From NCBI GenBank assembly GCA_023213395.1, contig CM041465.1, forward strand, positions 77,631,741 to 77,695,740: a stretch of 64,000 nt of DNA, read 5' to 3'. This stretch comes from Cycas panzhihuaensis (taxonomy: Eukaryota; Cycadophyta). Of the stretch, positions 21,446-33,000 are shown piece by piece; within the stretch, counting starts at the first letter, position 1, and the number at the start of each line of letters is the position of its first letter. Both the position numbers and the translations under genes were made by a program. The notes under the pieces were generated by a model. That model saw nothing but the letters and a program-made list of their open reading frames with translations. It ran no database searches and had not been told where the DNA came from.

Positions 21446-22935
21446 TCAAGACATACAACAACATTTATGAGGTATGCCTTGTGGAAAAGTAATAGAGAGA
21501 AAAAATCTCATCTAAGAATGCATAGAGAGCCTCTCAACCATTAGAGTTGGTCCACTTAGATATTTTTGGGCCTCTGTCAGTACAATCACTTAATGGTAGC
21601 CTATATTTAATGATATTCATAGATGATTATTCTAGGAAAGCATGGGTTTAATTCATTATAAACAAGTATCAAGCCCTAGATAAATTCAAGGAGTTCAAAG
21701 TTGAGGTAGAAAATAAGAGAGGCATGACTATTAAGACACCTAGATCTAATAATGGTGGTGAATATATTCTCAATCAATTCAATAATTTCTACAAGGAACA
21801 TGGTATCAAATGCTAATTTTCAGTATCTCACATATCACAACAAAATAATATAGCTGAGAGGATAAACCAAATATTGGTGAATAAAGGAAAATCCATGCTT
21901 AGTGATGCCAACCTTGCCACCCAATTTTGGGTTGATGTAATTGTGATTATAGCATACCTAACCAATAGGAGTCCCACTATGGTAGTTAGGAATATCACTC
22001 CTTAGGAAGATTGGTCAAGTATTAAACCAACTATTACATACTTAAAAATATTTAGATGCATGGTATATAAACTTATCCTAAAGGAGAATAGAAAGAATCT
22101 TGATGATAAAAGTCTTAAGTTCATCTTCCTTGGTTATGCACTTGGTTGTAAAGCCTACAAGGTGTTTGATATTGTTGGGAACTAAGTATATACAACTCAA
22201 GATGTCATCTTTACAGAAGATACACAAGACCTAAATGCACCTTAAATATAGTATGTAGTAATAGATAAAGTCAGTATACCTTAAGTGCCTCTTGGATAAA
22301 TTTTAGAGCCACCAGTACTAGTCTCCTCCTATACGCTAGGTCCTTCATCAATTTTAGTAGTCATCAATTCCATAATAGAAGTAAGTATAACTATGCCATA
22401 TATTTTAGTTGATGACCTTTAAGTGGAAGTAATTAGTATTTAGCCACCTCTAAAATGGGTTTAACAATTGTTAAAGAATGCTCCTCCTCCCCCCACAACT
22501 ACCAAAAGGCCATCAAAGATGAGACACTCCACTAATTTTGTCCTAATAGCATATGTCTTAGAAACCCCAAGCCTTCCACATTTTAGGAGGTGGTCGAAAA
22601 CCAAATATAAAAAGTAGCCATAAATGAAGAGATGAATTCCATCCTAGAAAATAAAACTTAGGAGCTAACATATGTGCCACTTGGAAAGAAGCTGGTTGAA
22701 TGTAGAAGACTTCATAAAGTAAGATTTCATGCCAATAGTCCTATTGAGTATCATAAAGCTTGCTTGGTATTAAAGAGGGCCTTCTCAAATGGAAATCTCA
22801 CAAAAGAAGTTCTCTTGCAACAACCTCCTAATGACTTCATCAACTGAGTTCACTAACTAACTAAGGACTAAGTTGTATATATCTTCACTAAAGCACTTGG
22901 AAAACCTAAGTTTGAATAGTTTTTGTTGAGAAAAC
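21446..22935 (+). pseudogene. Copia-3 integrase and internally deleted RT
   Basis: A different copia family, joined directly to Copia-2. The integrase blocks are LELVHLDIFGPL (first Asp), RSNNGGEYILNQF (second catalytic Asp changed to Asn), QQNNIAERINQ (Glu kept) and FIFLGYALGCKAYKVFD. The RT start is visible as SPIEYHKACLV near 22735. It then jumps straight to RAFSNGNLTKEVLLQQPP and, about 50 nt later, to VYIFTKALGKPKFE, the extreme C-terminus. Most of RT and all RNase H motifs are deleted, leaving a stub. Confidence 0.85.
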
Positions 22936-23635
22936 TAGGTCCCAATAACGAGAAACTTCCACCAAGATCTAAATTATTTTGTAACTAGTTATATGAATTA
23001 AAATTAAAATTTAATATGCAAGTTCTCAAACCAGATATAATATAATAAATGAAGTAGAAATCCAAAGAATCACATATACACCTAATATAATGTGGTAAAA
23101 CCCTAGCAGTGTGCTAAGGAAACATTCACACAGGAAAGGTATCGATCCTTATTATCCAATAATGGAGAAATATACATAATCTGTAGTAGAATGTTCATAG
23201 CAATAACAACCAGCCACCACTACTTAATACAATATATATAATACATCAAATACCATTAACATAATGAAAAAACAACCTAAATCAGACTATATGAGAGAGT
23301 CATACAAGGCACAAATCTTGACCATCAAATCTATAGCATTTTGAACAAATGACCTTAATTCTTTTTACAATTTAGTATGCTTTTCAGTGCTAGCTTTTTG
23401 GGTTAGTGGCTACTACCCACAAATCCCTTCTTTATGGAGGGGGGAGAGGAGGGGTTCTAGCTCCCCTTGTATCCCCTAGCCAAGGGGGGCTCCCACATCC
23501 CTTAGATCCTCCAAGGAAGTTTGGGGGTGAAACCACACTGCCAACTTGTCAAAACTTTTAGCCTCTAAAATATTATTGTCACATTATCTAATAATTTCAA
23601 TATGATCTCAACATCAAACATAATGAAGCTACAAT
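22936..23635 (+). other. Copia-3 3' region, no gene
   Basis: AT-rich sequence with one conspicuous GC-rich patch (about 23430-23530) containing G- and C-runs. No coding similarity seen. It may include an unrelated insertion, since it is longer than a normal copia 3' untranslated region. Confidence 0.4.
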
Positions 23636-24077
23636 TAAAGGAGGGTGTTAAAATTAATAATGTCACCTTTATTACCATGTATTATATATGTACTTATATA
23701 TATTTATATAATATTAAGTAACCTTTATTTGTAATTTAATCGTAATTTATAAATATGTTAGTTCTACTACTTGTGTTGATATGTCAGTCAATTATATTAT
23801 TGTAAACCTTGGTGGATTACTATATATTAGATATTTCTCCTATTGTTTGGACATTGAATTATTATTAATGTAGAAGCTCTACCAAATTGGGGCCTCACAA
23901 AGTGGAAAATTTACCCGTGAATCTTTGTACATCTCAGTTTTGCTCTTATGTGATTGAATAGTTCATTATTTTAATAGTTTTACTTTGTATTTTGATATAT
24001 ACACGTAGTATTTAGATTTCGGATGAGTTTTCATATGCCCTCCTCTCCATCTTCATTCTCCATGGACTTCTTCAACA
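23636..24077 (+). repeat. Polypurine tract and probable 3' LTR of Copia-3
   Basis: TTAAAGGAGGG (ending 23645) is a classic polypurine tract. It is followed at once by TGTTAAAATTAATAATG, the usual TG start of a copia LTR. The right edge is uncertain; TTCAACA ending near 24077 would supply a CA terminus and a 432-bp LTR. No partner copy is in the window. Assignment to Copia-3 is by position only. Confidence 0.5.
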
Positions 24078-24399
24078 ACTTAACTATGATTTATGATTGT
24101 TACTCTTGTAGGCTATAAAATCCTCATATGGTAGCTCAAATAGCATGGCATATTATCTTATGACTAGTTTTAATGGTGAGTTTCACTTCATTTCTTTATG
24201 AAAAAATAGATTTAATAGGCAACAAGGGTTTTAGGGCAATGATATAACTACTTCTCTATTACTACCTAAACATGCTAATAAACATGCTTAAATTAATAAA
24301 ATATTCTCCTCACCATAGCAACATAGATTTAACCTTGCTCTAATATCTTGTTAAAATATTGTAAATATTAAGATTACTTTAGATACCATATCAAAATGG
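24078..24399. other. Intergenic AT-rich stretch
   Basis: No coding or repeat structure recognised. It may hold the end of the Copia-3 LTR. Confidence 0.4.
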
Positions 24400-24773
24400 G
24401 ATTCAAAGATTATCCTTAAAATCACAATGAAAATATGAATGTAAACTATGTTATAAGTACGAGGGATTAAAGACAAAGTAATAAATAAAGTAAATAAAAG
24501 ATAAGGTATGTACACTACAAAATACAACAACGATGTATAAAAATGATCATATTCTAATTATTGCATTAGACATGAATACATACTTATAGTATGTGTGACT
24601 TCATACTTAACTAATAAGATGTAAGAACCCTTATATCCACTAATGGGACATTTACATGAATGGGTGTGCACCTCATGTATACATCTTAATAACTCAATAT
24701 AAAATACCTATGAGAGAGTTAAGATAAGAGAGATAATAAACCTTAACCAACATTAAATATTGTGTTTTAATAG
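24400..24773 (-). repeat. Family-E LTR, copy 1 (solo or fragment)
   Basis: Similar to 38480-38830 and 41450-41775. Shared landmarks are 'attgcattaga' at about 24562, 'ccactaatgggac' at about 24637 and 'acacatcttaat' like at about 24680. In the other copies this sequence has a TATA-like motif on the minus strand. No internal region accompanies it here; it separates Copia-3 from Copia-4. Confidence 0.55.
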
Positions 24774-25990
24774 ACTATATATCATATAGATGTTAGGTCA
24801 ACATTTCTTAATAGATATATTGATAAAGAAATCTATGTTACGTAACCTCAAGGATTTGAAGTTAAAGGATATGAAAACTTGGTATATAAGTTAAAGAAAG
24901 CTTTGTATAGACTGAAATAATCCCCAAGAGCTTGGTATTCTAAGATTGATAAATATTTTTAAGATAAAGGATTTCAAAAAAGTTCATCAAACTTAATTAT
25001 ATACATCAAGATTATAGAAACTTTAATTCTCATAATGCCACTTAATGTTGATAACCTCATCTACATAAGTAACAATGATGAATCATTTTAATAATTCAAG
25101 AATTACATAAACTCATAATTCAAAATGGTAAATTTACTATAATTACATTATTTTCTTAGCATAAAAATTTTATAAACTGAAAGTAGCATCCATATGTCAC
25201 AAAATAAATATACCATAAATATTTTGAAGAAATTCAATATAAGTGATTATAAATCAAGTTCTACTACTATTAAAATTAGGTTAAAGTTGACTAAAAATTA
25301 AGATTACATTTTAGTTGATTTTATTTTATCTCATTAATTAATAGGAAATCTAATTTACTTGATAAATATTCAACTAGACATAACATATATAATAAATTTA
25401 ATGTTAAGATTTATGTCAAAACCTAATAAAGAATATTAGAATATGGAAAAGAGAATATTAAGATACATTAAAGGAACACTTAATTATGGATTATAATATG
25501 CTTCTTTAAATTAATGTAGATTAGTTGGTTACTTAGATGTAGATTGGGTAGAAGATATTGAAGATAGAAAATCTATTTTTAAGATATGTATTCAATATTG
25601 GTTTAGTATTAATAGCCTAGAACATAAAGAAATAACTAATAATTTTTTTATCTATAGTCAAAGCCAAGTACAAAGTAATTAAAGCAGTAACACAAGAAGT
25701 AGTATGGATCAAAAGAATTTTGAAAGATTTATATAAATCTAAACATAAACCAAAATTTATCTATTGTGATAATCAAAGTAAAATTCATATGACCAAGAAT
25801 CTAATTATACACAACAAAATAAAGCACACTAAAATCAAATATCATCATATCAGATAATTAATCCAACATCAACAAATTAACCTTCAATATTATAAGATAG
25901 AAGACCAAGTTGTAGATATTATCACTAAAGCATTATCAAAGGGTAAGAATTTTTAGTATAGAGAAAATCTTGGTGTACTACCAAATATGC
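24774..25990 (+). pseudogene. Copia-4 reverse transcriptase/RNase H remnant
   Basis: Reads IYHIDVRSTFLNRYIDKEIY, then PQGFEVKGYENLVYKLKKALY and PRAWYSKIDKYF. The RT metal-binding box is decayed to VDNLIYISN near 25050. The RNase H part is recognisable from LVGYLDVDWVEDIEDRKSIF near 25530 and the C-terminal adaptor near 25900. The N-terminal third of RT and all upstream domains are missing, cut off next to the family-E LTR. Stops throughout. A third copia family, distinct from Copia-1 and Copia-3. Confidence 0.8.
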
Positions 25991-25992
25991 AT

Positions 25993-26282
25993 TATGGGGG
26001 AGTATTAGAACATAATGCATATTTATCATATGAAACATAATAGGTTAAGTAAAAGGTCATATATAATTGGCAACACAAAGACCAAATATTATTAGATATA
26101 AGTGAGGAAAATGGTTCCTTTATATACTCATAATATGACTATATAAAGATGTAATGGGAGAGATGTAGTCAATGAATATTGAAGATGATAATGGAAATAT
26201 TATAATGTCATTCTATTACAAGGTATCTTGCAATATCATTATATTCATGGGTAATAACATTATGTAGGTTAATTTTCTAACA
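25993..26282 (+). repeat. Polypurine tract and 3' LTR of Copia-4
   Basis: TATGGGGGAG (25993-26002) precedes a 280-bp LTR that starts TATTAGAACATAATG (TG mutated to TA) and ends TTTTCTAACA at 26282. The 5' partner is absent. To the right the sequence changes to the inverted family-A gag. Confidence 0.75.
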
Positions 26283-29200
26283 AAGAGAAAAAAACCCTCA
26301 GTATATTATAGGATAGATCTAAAATGGATAGGCCTGATAGGTAATTAAGGTGGAGCATTGAAATACTTTACATTAGGTAGTACATCCTCATCAAGGAGCT
26401 TAGTTAAGGTAGAGGCTTTGTAAATTTCTACCATGTTAATGGTTTTCTTAAGCTCTCCCCCATTTATAAGCGATTTATTTTGAGCATTAAACTTTTTAAG
26501 ATTAGGTTTTAGTAAGGGAGACGTTTTAGTTGTAGGTTAAGAGTTAGAGTCCAAGGATTCATTATCATCTAGAGCTTTAACCTTACTCTTATATTTAGGA
26601 ACCTTTTTCATATGGTTAGGTAAGGGATCCTTATGGATTAAGGACTAGAGGTGGGTTTATCACTGGCTTTATTATGATGAAGTATAACTTTGAGCTTATT
26701 ATAGTCCTTATGATCATGAGTATTAATTTAATGATAAGAACTCCATGGAATCTTCTTTGGAAGGGAGATATTAAGTGTTTTTCCTTCCTTTTATTTAGCA
26801 AACCAAATGATCCTTGTCTCCTTTCTAGCTTTGATTGACATGGAGCTTATTATTGATGGACCTTTATAGGGATCAAATGGCTCAAGTAAGACAATTACAA
26901 GTGTGATCACCTTCAAGAGGTTTTATCTTGAAAGCAAGAACTGACTTTTCTTTAGGGGTACAGAGTTTAGTTAGTTTTTTGATACTTGATTAGATTTTAA
27001 AGGCTTCAAAATATAAGAATTTCTCCTCTTCATCTTCGTAAGATATAGGACTCAACTTAAGGACCTCAAGGTGGACTTAGGAGCTAAGGGCACTAGTAAA
27101 TAAATCATAAAGTAGATCATCAACTAAGGGGTCTTGGTAGGCATAAGCTAGATCTTAGAAGCATAAAAATTCATGAGAAGACTCATCTACCTCTTATTTA
27201 ATGGAGATTAAGGCTTTTGTTCTAATTTTAAAAGGATAAACAACATCAAAATAACTAATGAATGTGTCAACTAGTTATTGAAAAAAGTAAATGGCTGTTG
27301 GCTTTAATCAATAAAACAACTTTAAGGCATCACCTTAGAGAGACTTCAGGAATAGTTGCATCATCAAGTAATTATAGGGAAAATAATCAACACATCTAAG
27401 AGAAAAATCTTATACATAGGCTATTAGGTGCTAAGTAGACTCATGAACTTTGGTAATTCAAATATAAAAGGATGTAGTGGAGAAAGAAGAACCTCTTATA
27501 GAAAGAGGCTTCTCTTATAATCCATATATAATCTTCTCATCCTTAGTGATAAGGATAGTTGTTGTGAGATTATGATATCTAATCATCTTAATATTAGTGG
27601 GGTAGGTAGGATATGAAGGGTGAGGATAAGGACCTATGAGTCCAAAAGAGGGTCTAATGGAAACATGGAAAGTAAATGCTTCCTATATAATGAATCTACT
27701 TTAGTAGTAAGAAGTGTGGGGTGCATGTGAAACATATCCAAAAGGTTGGGCAGTATAGCCTTGTTAATTAAACACAGGCATTGGGCCATAATAGGTAGTG
27801 AGGCCATGCCATGGTTAAGTAGCATACAATTATGAAGTTTAATATTCCTTTCTTAATATATAAGAAGGTTGTATAGGATTAATGAGTCTTAGATATAGTG
27901 ATGATATGGGGAAGGCATGTGAAGGTAGTTGAAGGCTAGTAGAATAGATATATGACTCATGTGTTTAGATAGACTATGTGCAAGGATTACCTTATGAAGT
28001 ATGGAGACCTCTAATAGATAAATAAGCCTCTCTAGTAGACACAGGGGGTAGATCGATAGGAGAGAAGAGCATTATGCCCAATGTCATGAGTAGGAAGAAC
28101 ATCTCTCTCTTGAGGGCCCAACTAAGAAATCTTAAGTGGAGGATTAAATTATTAAACCCTAGAGGATACAACATGAGGACCTTGAGAATGACTACTAGGA
28201 TTGATGCTTGATAAGTAGGGATGAAGTAAAGGCATGTGGTCTCCTCACTCTTGGGTAATGATGTATGAGTATATTTGAGTGATAGGACATAGAACTTACT
28301 CAAAGAGTTTCACCATCATGGGAAGAAGGTTTTCCAAAAATATCCCATATCCCTTATTGTCAAAGGTGTTCCTTTCATGATCTATATAATGGCTATGTGA
28401 AAACATATGAGTTCCTTCCAAAGATACATTCTCAAATAAGTCAAGCACTTGCCTCATAAGGACCAAACAAGAGTGGCTTTTCCTTATACTAAAATAAAAT
28501 GGTAATATTTGGATGCATAATTGGAACATCAAGATTGGTAATTAAAGTCTTGTAACCCTTATGAAGAGCAAGAGTAGTAGCTTAAGAGGATGAGGATAGG
28601 CCTTTAGGAGAAGACCTATAATTCTCCTAGATTGCTTAAGGTTGGTACAAAAGGGATCCATAGAGAATGTGAATAAAATGATGATGAAAATATGTGAATG
28701 GAAACCAAGGAAGAAAAGAACAAGATGAGTGAAGAAGCCTATTCAAGGTAAATAATGAAATGTAATAGAGTAGGTAGATGTGTATTTGATAAATAACTGA
28801 ATCAATAAGAAAGGCTAATAATAACTAGGAAGTTTTGGCAACTCCCTAGTATGGTAACCATAATGGTTTAATGTCTTTAGGTAAGTCACCTATGAAATCC
28901 TAAGTTAGTAAATGGAATGGTAATATATCTCAAGCTAGACTCTTGACCCTTTCCTTTATGGAGGAGGAATGTCTTTTTAATTGTGGTCTAAGTAAAAGGG
29001 ATGGGTTAACTTTGTTTACTAGTTAAACTACTATATATATAATATAGTCAAATGAAAATAAGAAAACAATACCACTAAAAGTAATCAAACAAATAAGTCA
29101 AAATCCCCTTTACTTCTAGGAGGTTATAAATACCTTCCAACAAGTACAAGGATTGCCATGGTTCCTACCCTAAAGAAAATATCCTAGGTTTCCTATTCCT

Positions 29201-29480
29201 CTATCCCAAATCCCTTCTATGGGTAAAGTTCTAATATAAAACTCTATTCCTATTCAAAGGGAAAATCAGTGTCACGCTAACTAGAGATCAGAATGACTGA
29301 TGAGTGTGAGGACCCAAGAGAGCCTAGACCCTATATTAATGACCCTATCAAGGATCAATTATTAATGACTCCCTCACTTGATGCTAATTTACATGTGAGA
29401 ATGGACAACCTAGGGATGTCTACACTTGATTCTAGTGGATTCTCACACTTGAAGAAAATCTAAAATAAAAACTAAAGAGG
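26283..29480 (-). pseudogene. Family-A gag region, inverted copy 2
   Basis: Read on the minus strand: leader (29480-28650), then a Pro/Tyr/Leu-rich gag-like stretch with short open frames at 28532-28296, 28303-27992 and 27825-27634. Next is a capsid-like block (LVDTFISYFDVVYPFKIRTKAL near 27270, DLAYAYQDPLVDDLLYDLF near 27130). A decayed zinc-finger-like motif YH*INTHDHKDY lies near 26735-26700; C-x2-H-x5-H-x4-C is expected in Tat/Ogre-type gags, and both Cys read as other residues here. It is collinear with 560-1345 plus 14804-16565. Lineage inferred, not proven. Confidence 0.55.
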
Positions 29481-30189
29481 AAAAAGGTTGGATTTTTCTT
29501 TGACTAGTGATGCACAAGGGGGATACCATAAAATTTATAGTGATACCATAAAATTTATATTAATACTTTAAAATGATTTTATGGTAAGACAAAAAAATTA
29601 TCCTAATATTATAAAAAATTATAAATTTTAAAGTACCAATAGAAATTTTAAAGTACAATACTACAAAATTTATAGTAACTTTTAAAAACAAGACAATGTA
29701 ATGATGAGAAGGAACACTAGTAGGCAAGCATAGATAAATAGTTAAGCAAAGAGAAGGGGATGGGGGGGCTAATATTATGAGTTAGAAAAGGTCTTTGGTT
29801 CATGCATAATAATATTTTTTATTCTAATCATATGTTCCCTAAAATTAAGAGACCAAATCATAAGTTGATATCATATCAAATAATCACATCTCTCATAGTG
29901 AATAGGGATGGAAAATAATAGTTGACTACCAATGACATCAAAAATATGAGAAATAATTAGGTTTTCCACTAATATTAGCATCTTAGGAATATATTTTGAA
30001 GGTATATTTTAAAATAATTGATCATATTCTACCATAGGAGGTTGGTTTGATATCACTATTTTATTTTCCTTTTGTGGTCCCCTCCTATTAGACATATTTT
30101 TTTATTTTGGTTTTAAGGACAAATGTCTTTACTTCAACTTCCTAAGTTACTTCCTTTAAGGTTTGTTTTGTAGTTATAAAATGAATAAT
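29481..30189. other. AT-rich spacer with short tandem repeat
   Basis: Contains two consecutive copies of a 20-bp unit GATACCATAAAATTTATAGT (29522-29561) and related A/T blocks to 29680. No gene is recognised. The minus strand near 30100-30050 has a purine-rich segment, and the region may be decayed pol of element D. Confidence 0.4.
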
Positions 30190-30771
30190 TTATATTTTAT
30201 GATTAAGATAATTTATTTCATTTTCTTTTGCTTTTATTTTTAATGTTCTTCTTATTTGTAAATTAATAGATTTAGGTGTGTTTACCACTATTGTTGCCAA
30301 ACTCATTGGCCTTATATTGAATGGGAAATGTTTTCGTGCATGGTTACATGGCCCATACTTTTTATATATACAAGTAGTATTATATGTTATCTTTTCATAG
30401 GGATATTCTAACTTCCAATGCCCAAATTCCAAACAAAATAAACATCTCCTTGGTGGGGTTTTCTTTTTTGAATGGTTTATAGTGGTTTTTGTTACATAGA
30501 TGGTCTAGGATTCGCTTCCTCTTCCTTGTCCCCTACTCCTTCCTTTAGGGTTGTAATATCATTCCTTTGTTATGTATGTATCAACATCATATATATGGCA
30601 CTACTAGGATTTCCTTCTTACATTTTTAGGGTTTAAATAATATTTCATAATCATATATTTGCCACCATTTTTATTTTTTTAGGTATATTGTTGCCTTTTG
30701 GATTAAGGCCTTAATCTTTCATAGTATGTATATCCATTTGATAAATAGGACACCATTTTGGTTCTACACTT
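30190..30771 (-). pseudogene. Element D nucleocapsid with paired zinc-knuckle-like motifs
   Basis: A basic GRSRGQGRGSES stretch leads into CLFCLEFGHWKLEYPYE (C-x2-C-x4-H-x4-Y, the last Cys replaced) near 30460-30415. A second Cys/His cluster follows, CIYKKYGPCNHARKHFPF, near 30370-30310. The open frame then runs to 30190. The position and strand fit the C-terminus of the gag at 36077-36940, separated from it by Gypsy-2. The second cluster is unusual. It was considered as a pararetrovirus coat-protein knuckle, but nothing else supports that. Confidence 0.5.
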
Positions 30772-31038
30772 TATAATATACCCCATATCTATCACTTGGC
30801 TTTAACATAGTAAATTCTCTATAAATAGTGATGATCAACAAATGTTATGAAGAATTAGATAAATCATTCTTTTAAGTGATTTTTAATTATCAGTAAAGTT
30901 CTATAGTATATAATACATACAAGTATGGAATTATAACTCTTCTTGTTTCTTTCCCTTTAATATCTCCTACTTAACATTCATATTTCTTAACTATGGACAA
31001 GTTAACTACTAACAATTGTGTTTATAAATAGTTCAATA
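30772..31038 (-). repeat. 3' LTR of Gypsy-2
   Basis: About 267 bp, aligning with 35794-36076 through landmarks such as GATCAACAAATGTTA, AATATCTCCT and TTTCTTAACTA. Confidence 0.75.
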
Positions 31039-31059
31039 AGTCTTCTCTGTTCAAAATGA

Positions 31060-33000
31060 TTTACCCTCAAAGCATGCAAAAGTTAGGAAATTTCTTTAAG
31101 ATGTCTTTATTTTCTTATACAACACCTTCGTTTGGAAGTGACTTCCATTTAATCAGGTACTCAGTGATTATCTTTGAGTACAAATTCTTATCACAAGTGT
31201 TGATGATACCTTCAAGGTTCGAAATAAGCTATCCCTCTCCATCAAGAATAGGTAATTTGGTCTATGGGATGATTTGGGATTTGAATTTAGGTTCATATCT
31301 AGAAACGTAAAAGACATTATGAATTTGATCACTTGAAATATCCAAGGCTTTGGGGATAGAGCAAATTCATTGTAGAATTTAGAAGGTTCCATAAAATTAA
31401 AGAGACAAATTATGTTTTCTAAATAAATTTAGTAATGATTATTTATAAGGTCATAAATAAATGAAAATCTAGTTGATAATATTTAATTCTTTTTTATATT
31501 AATGGATTTTGAGCTAGTTATAGATTATCCTTGAGTGCCCAAAGAAGGTCTAAATTTAATTGTTGGATTTGTTTAACTATTAGTGCCTTTAATGAATTTT
31601 AGAAGAAGGTATAAATCTTTAGTGGTGGATAATACTAAAGTTCCAAAATGGGAGACATCTTGATTATAGAGTGGTATGAAGTACTATATCAATATAGTAC
31701 ACATTGCATCCACTGGGATTATTTATCACCCATGAAGTAATATAAATATCCTTTGAGACATTAATGACCTTAATTTTGTTATTTTTCTATGGATGGTAAG
31801 TTGTACTCATATACAACTAAGTGCCTACTAGTTAAATTAGTTTGGGCTATAATTTACTTGTAAACATTGGATCATGATCAGTGATAATTATTTGATAGAA
31901 CCTATAGAGTTGGTGTATAGTCTTTATAAATAAGTTGGTAACTTAAGGTGCAAAGGCCATGCTTTATAGTAGAATAAAGTATGCATATTTTATTAGGAAA
32001 TTCATGACAACTAAGATAACATATTTATCTATAAATTTAGGTAATCTTATGATAAAATCCATACTTGTATCTACCCATTCATGATTTGGAATTGGTAGTG
32101 ATTGGAGAAGACTAGGAAGCTTCACTTTTTTTACTATTTGTTGTTGCCAAATATCACAAGAAGTAATGAAGTTATGAATGTCATATTTGTGGTTTGACTA
32201 GTAAAAATATATAGTTCACTCATATGTTTTATCAAAGCTAATGTGGTTGATAGATAAAGCAAGATATCCTTTTTTAAGGATGGATTTTTTTAATGTCTAG
32301 GTTTGAGGTAGGTAGATTTGATATTTGTAGAGTAATATCTGCCTATATAATGACCAATGTAATGATGGTTTTCCTTGATGGCAATATTATAATTTACCTT
32401 CAGTTATTGGATCACAATTATATTCAAAGTAGAATTGAACAATCCATATAAGAAGTGATGTAAAGATTAAATTACAATATTTCCATTCAAACTTCTTAGA
32501 TAAGCTATCATCCACCATGTTATCTTTGCCCTTCTTATATATAGTATCAAAATTAAAATCTTGTATCTTTGTGAGTTATTTTTATTATAACTTAGATAAT
32601 GTATGGTATCAGATGAGGTACTTAAGACTATAGTGGTTAGTATATATTGTGAACTTATATTTAAAGAGATATTTGTGCCATTTTTCTAAGGCATGAAGAA
32701 TAACCAATATTTCCTTATAATAGGTTGGGTTTCTTGCTTTTGAATACTATGGGACATTTATCTTGCACGAGGACTACACCAATCCAAAATCCAAATGCAT
32801 CACAATGAAGTTCAAAAGGTTTAGCAAAGTTAAGCATTACCAAAATAGGAGTAGAGTTGATGGTCATTCTTAAATATGAGAGAGCTTATTTAGAAAGGTT
32901 AGACCAATAAAAGGAATTCCTTTTACAAAGATCAGTAAGTGGAGTGATGAGGGATGAATATATTGATTCTAAAAGTTAATAAGACCTAAAAAATACTAGA
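31060..33000 (-). pseudogene. Gypsy-2 RNase H end, integrase and chromodomain
   Basis: The minus strand near 31210-31080 reads ITEYLIKWKSLPNEG and ENKDILKKFPNF, a chromodomain. The stop is followed by GAGGGTAAATCATTTTGAAC, i.e. a normal 3' untranslated segment that Gypsy-1 lacks. Integrase is traceable from about 32700 to 31500, for example the complement of a YHPQTNG-like segment near 31780. All frames are closed by stops every few tens of codons. Confidence 0.7.

Noticed and set aside
27634-28532. Three minus-strand open frames (63-103 codons) as separate genes
   Set aside because: They are fragments of the family-A gag-like region, as shown by collinearity with 14880-15700, and are separated by frameshifts and stops.
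30190-30520. Endogenous pararetrovirus coat-protein zinc finger
   Set aside because: Only the knuckle pattern is shared. No movement protein or viral RT is nearby, and the strand and order fit a gypsy gag split by Gypsy-2.
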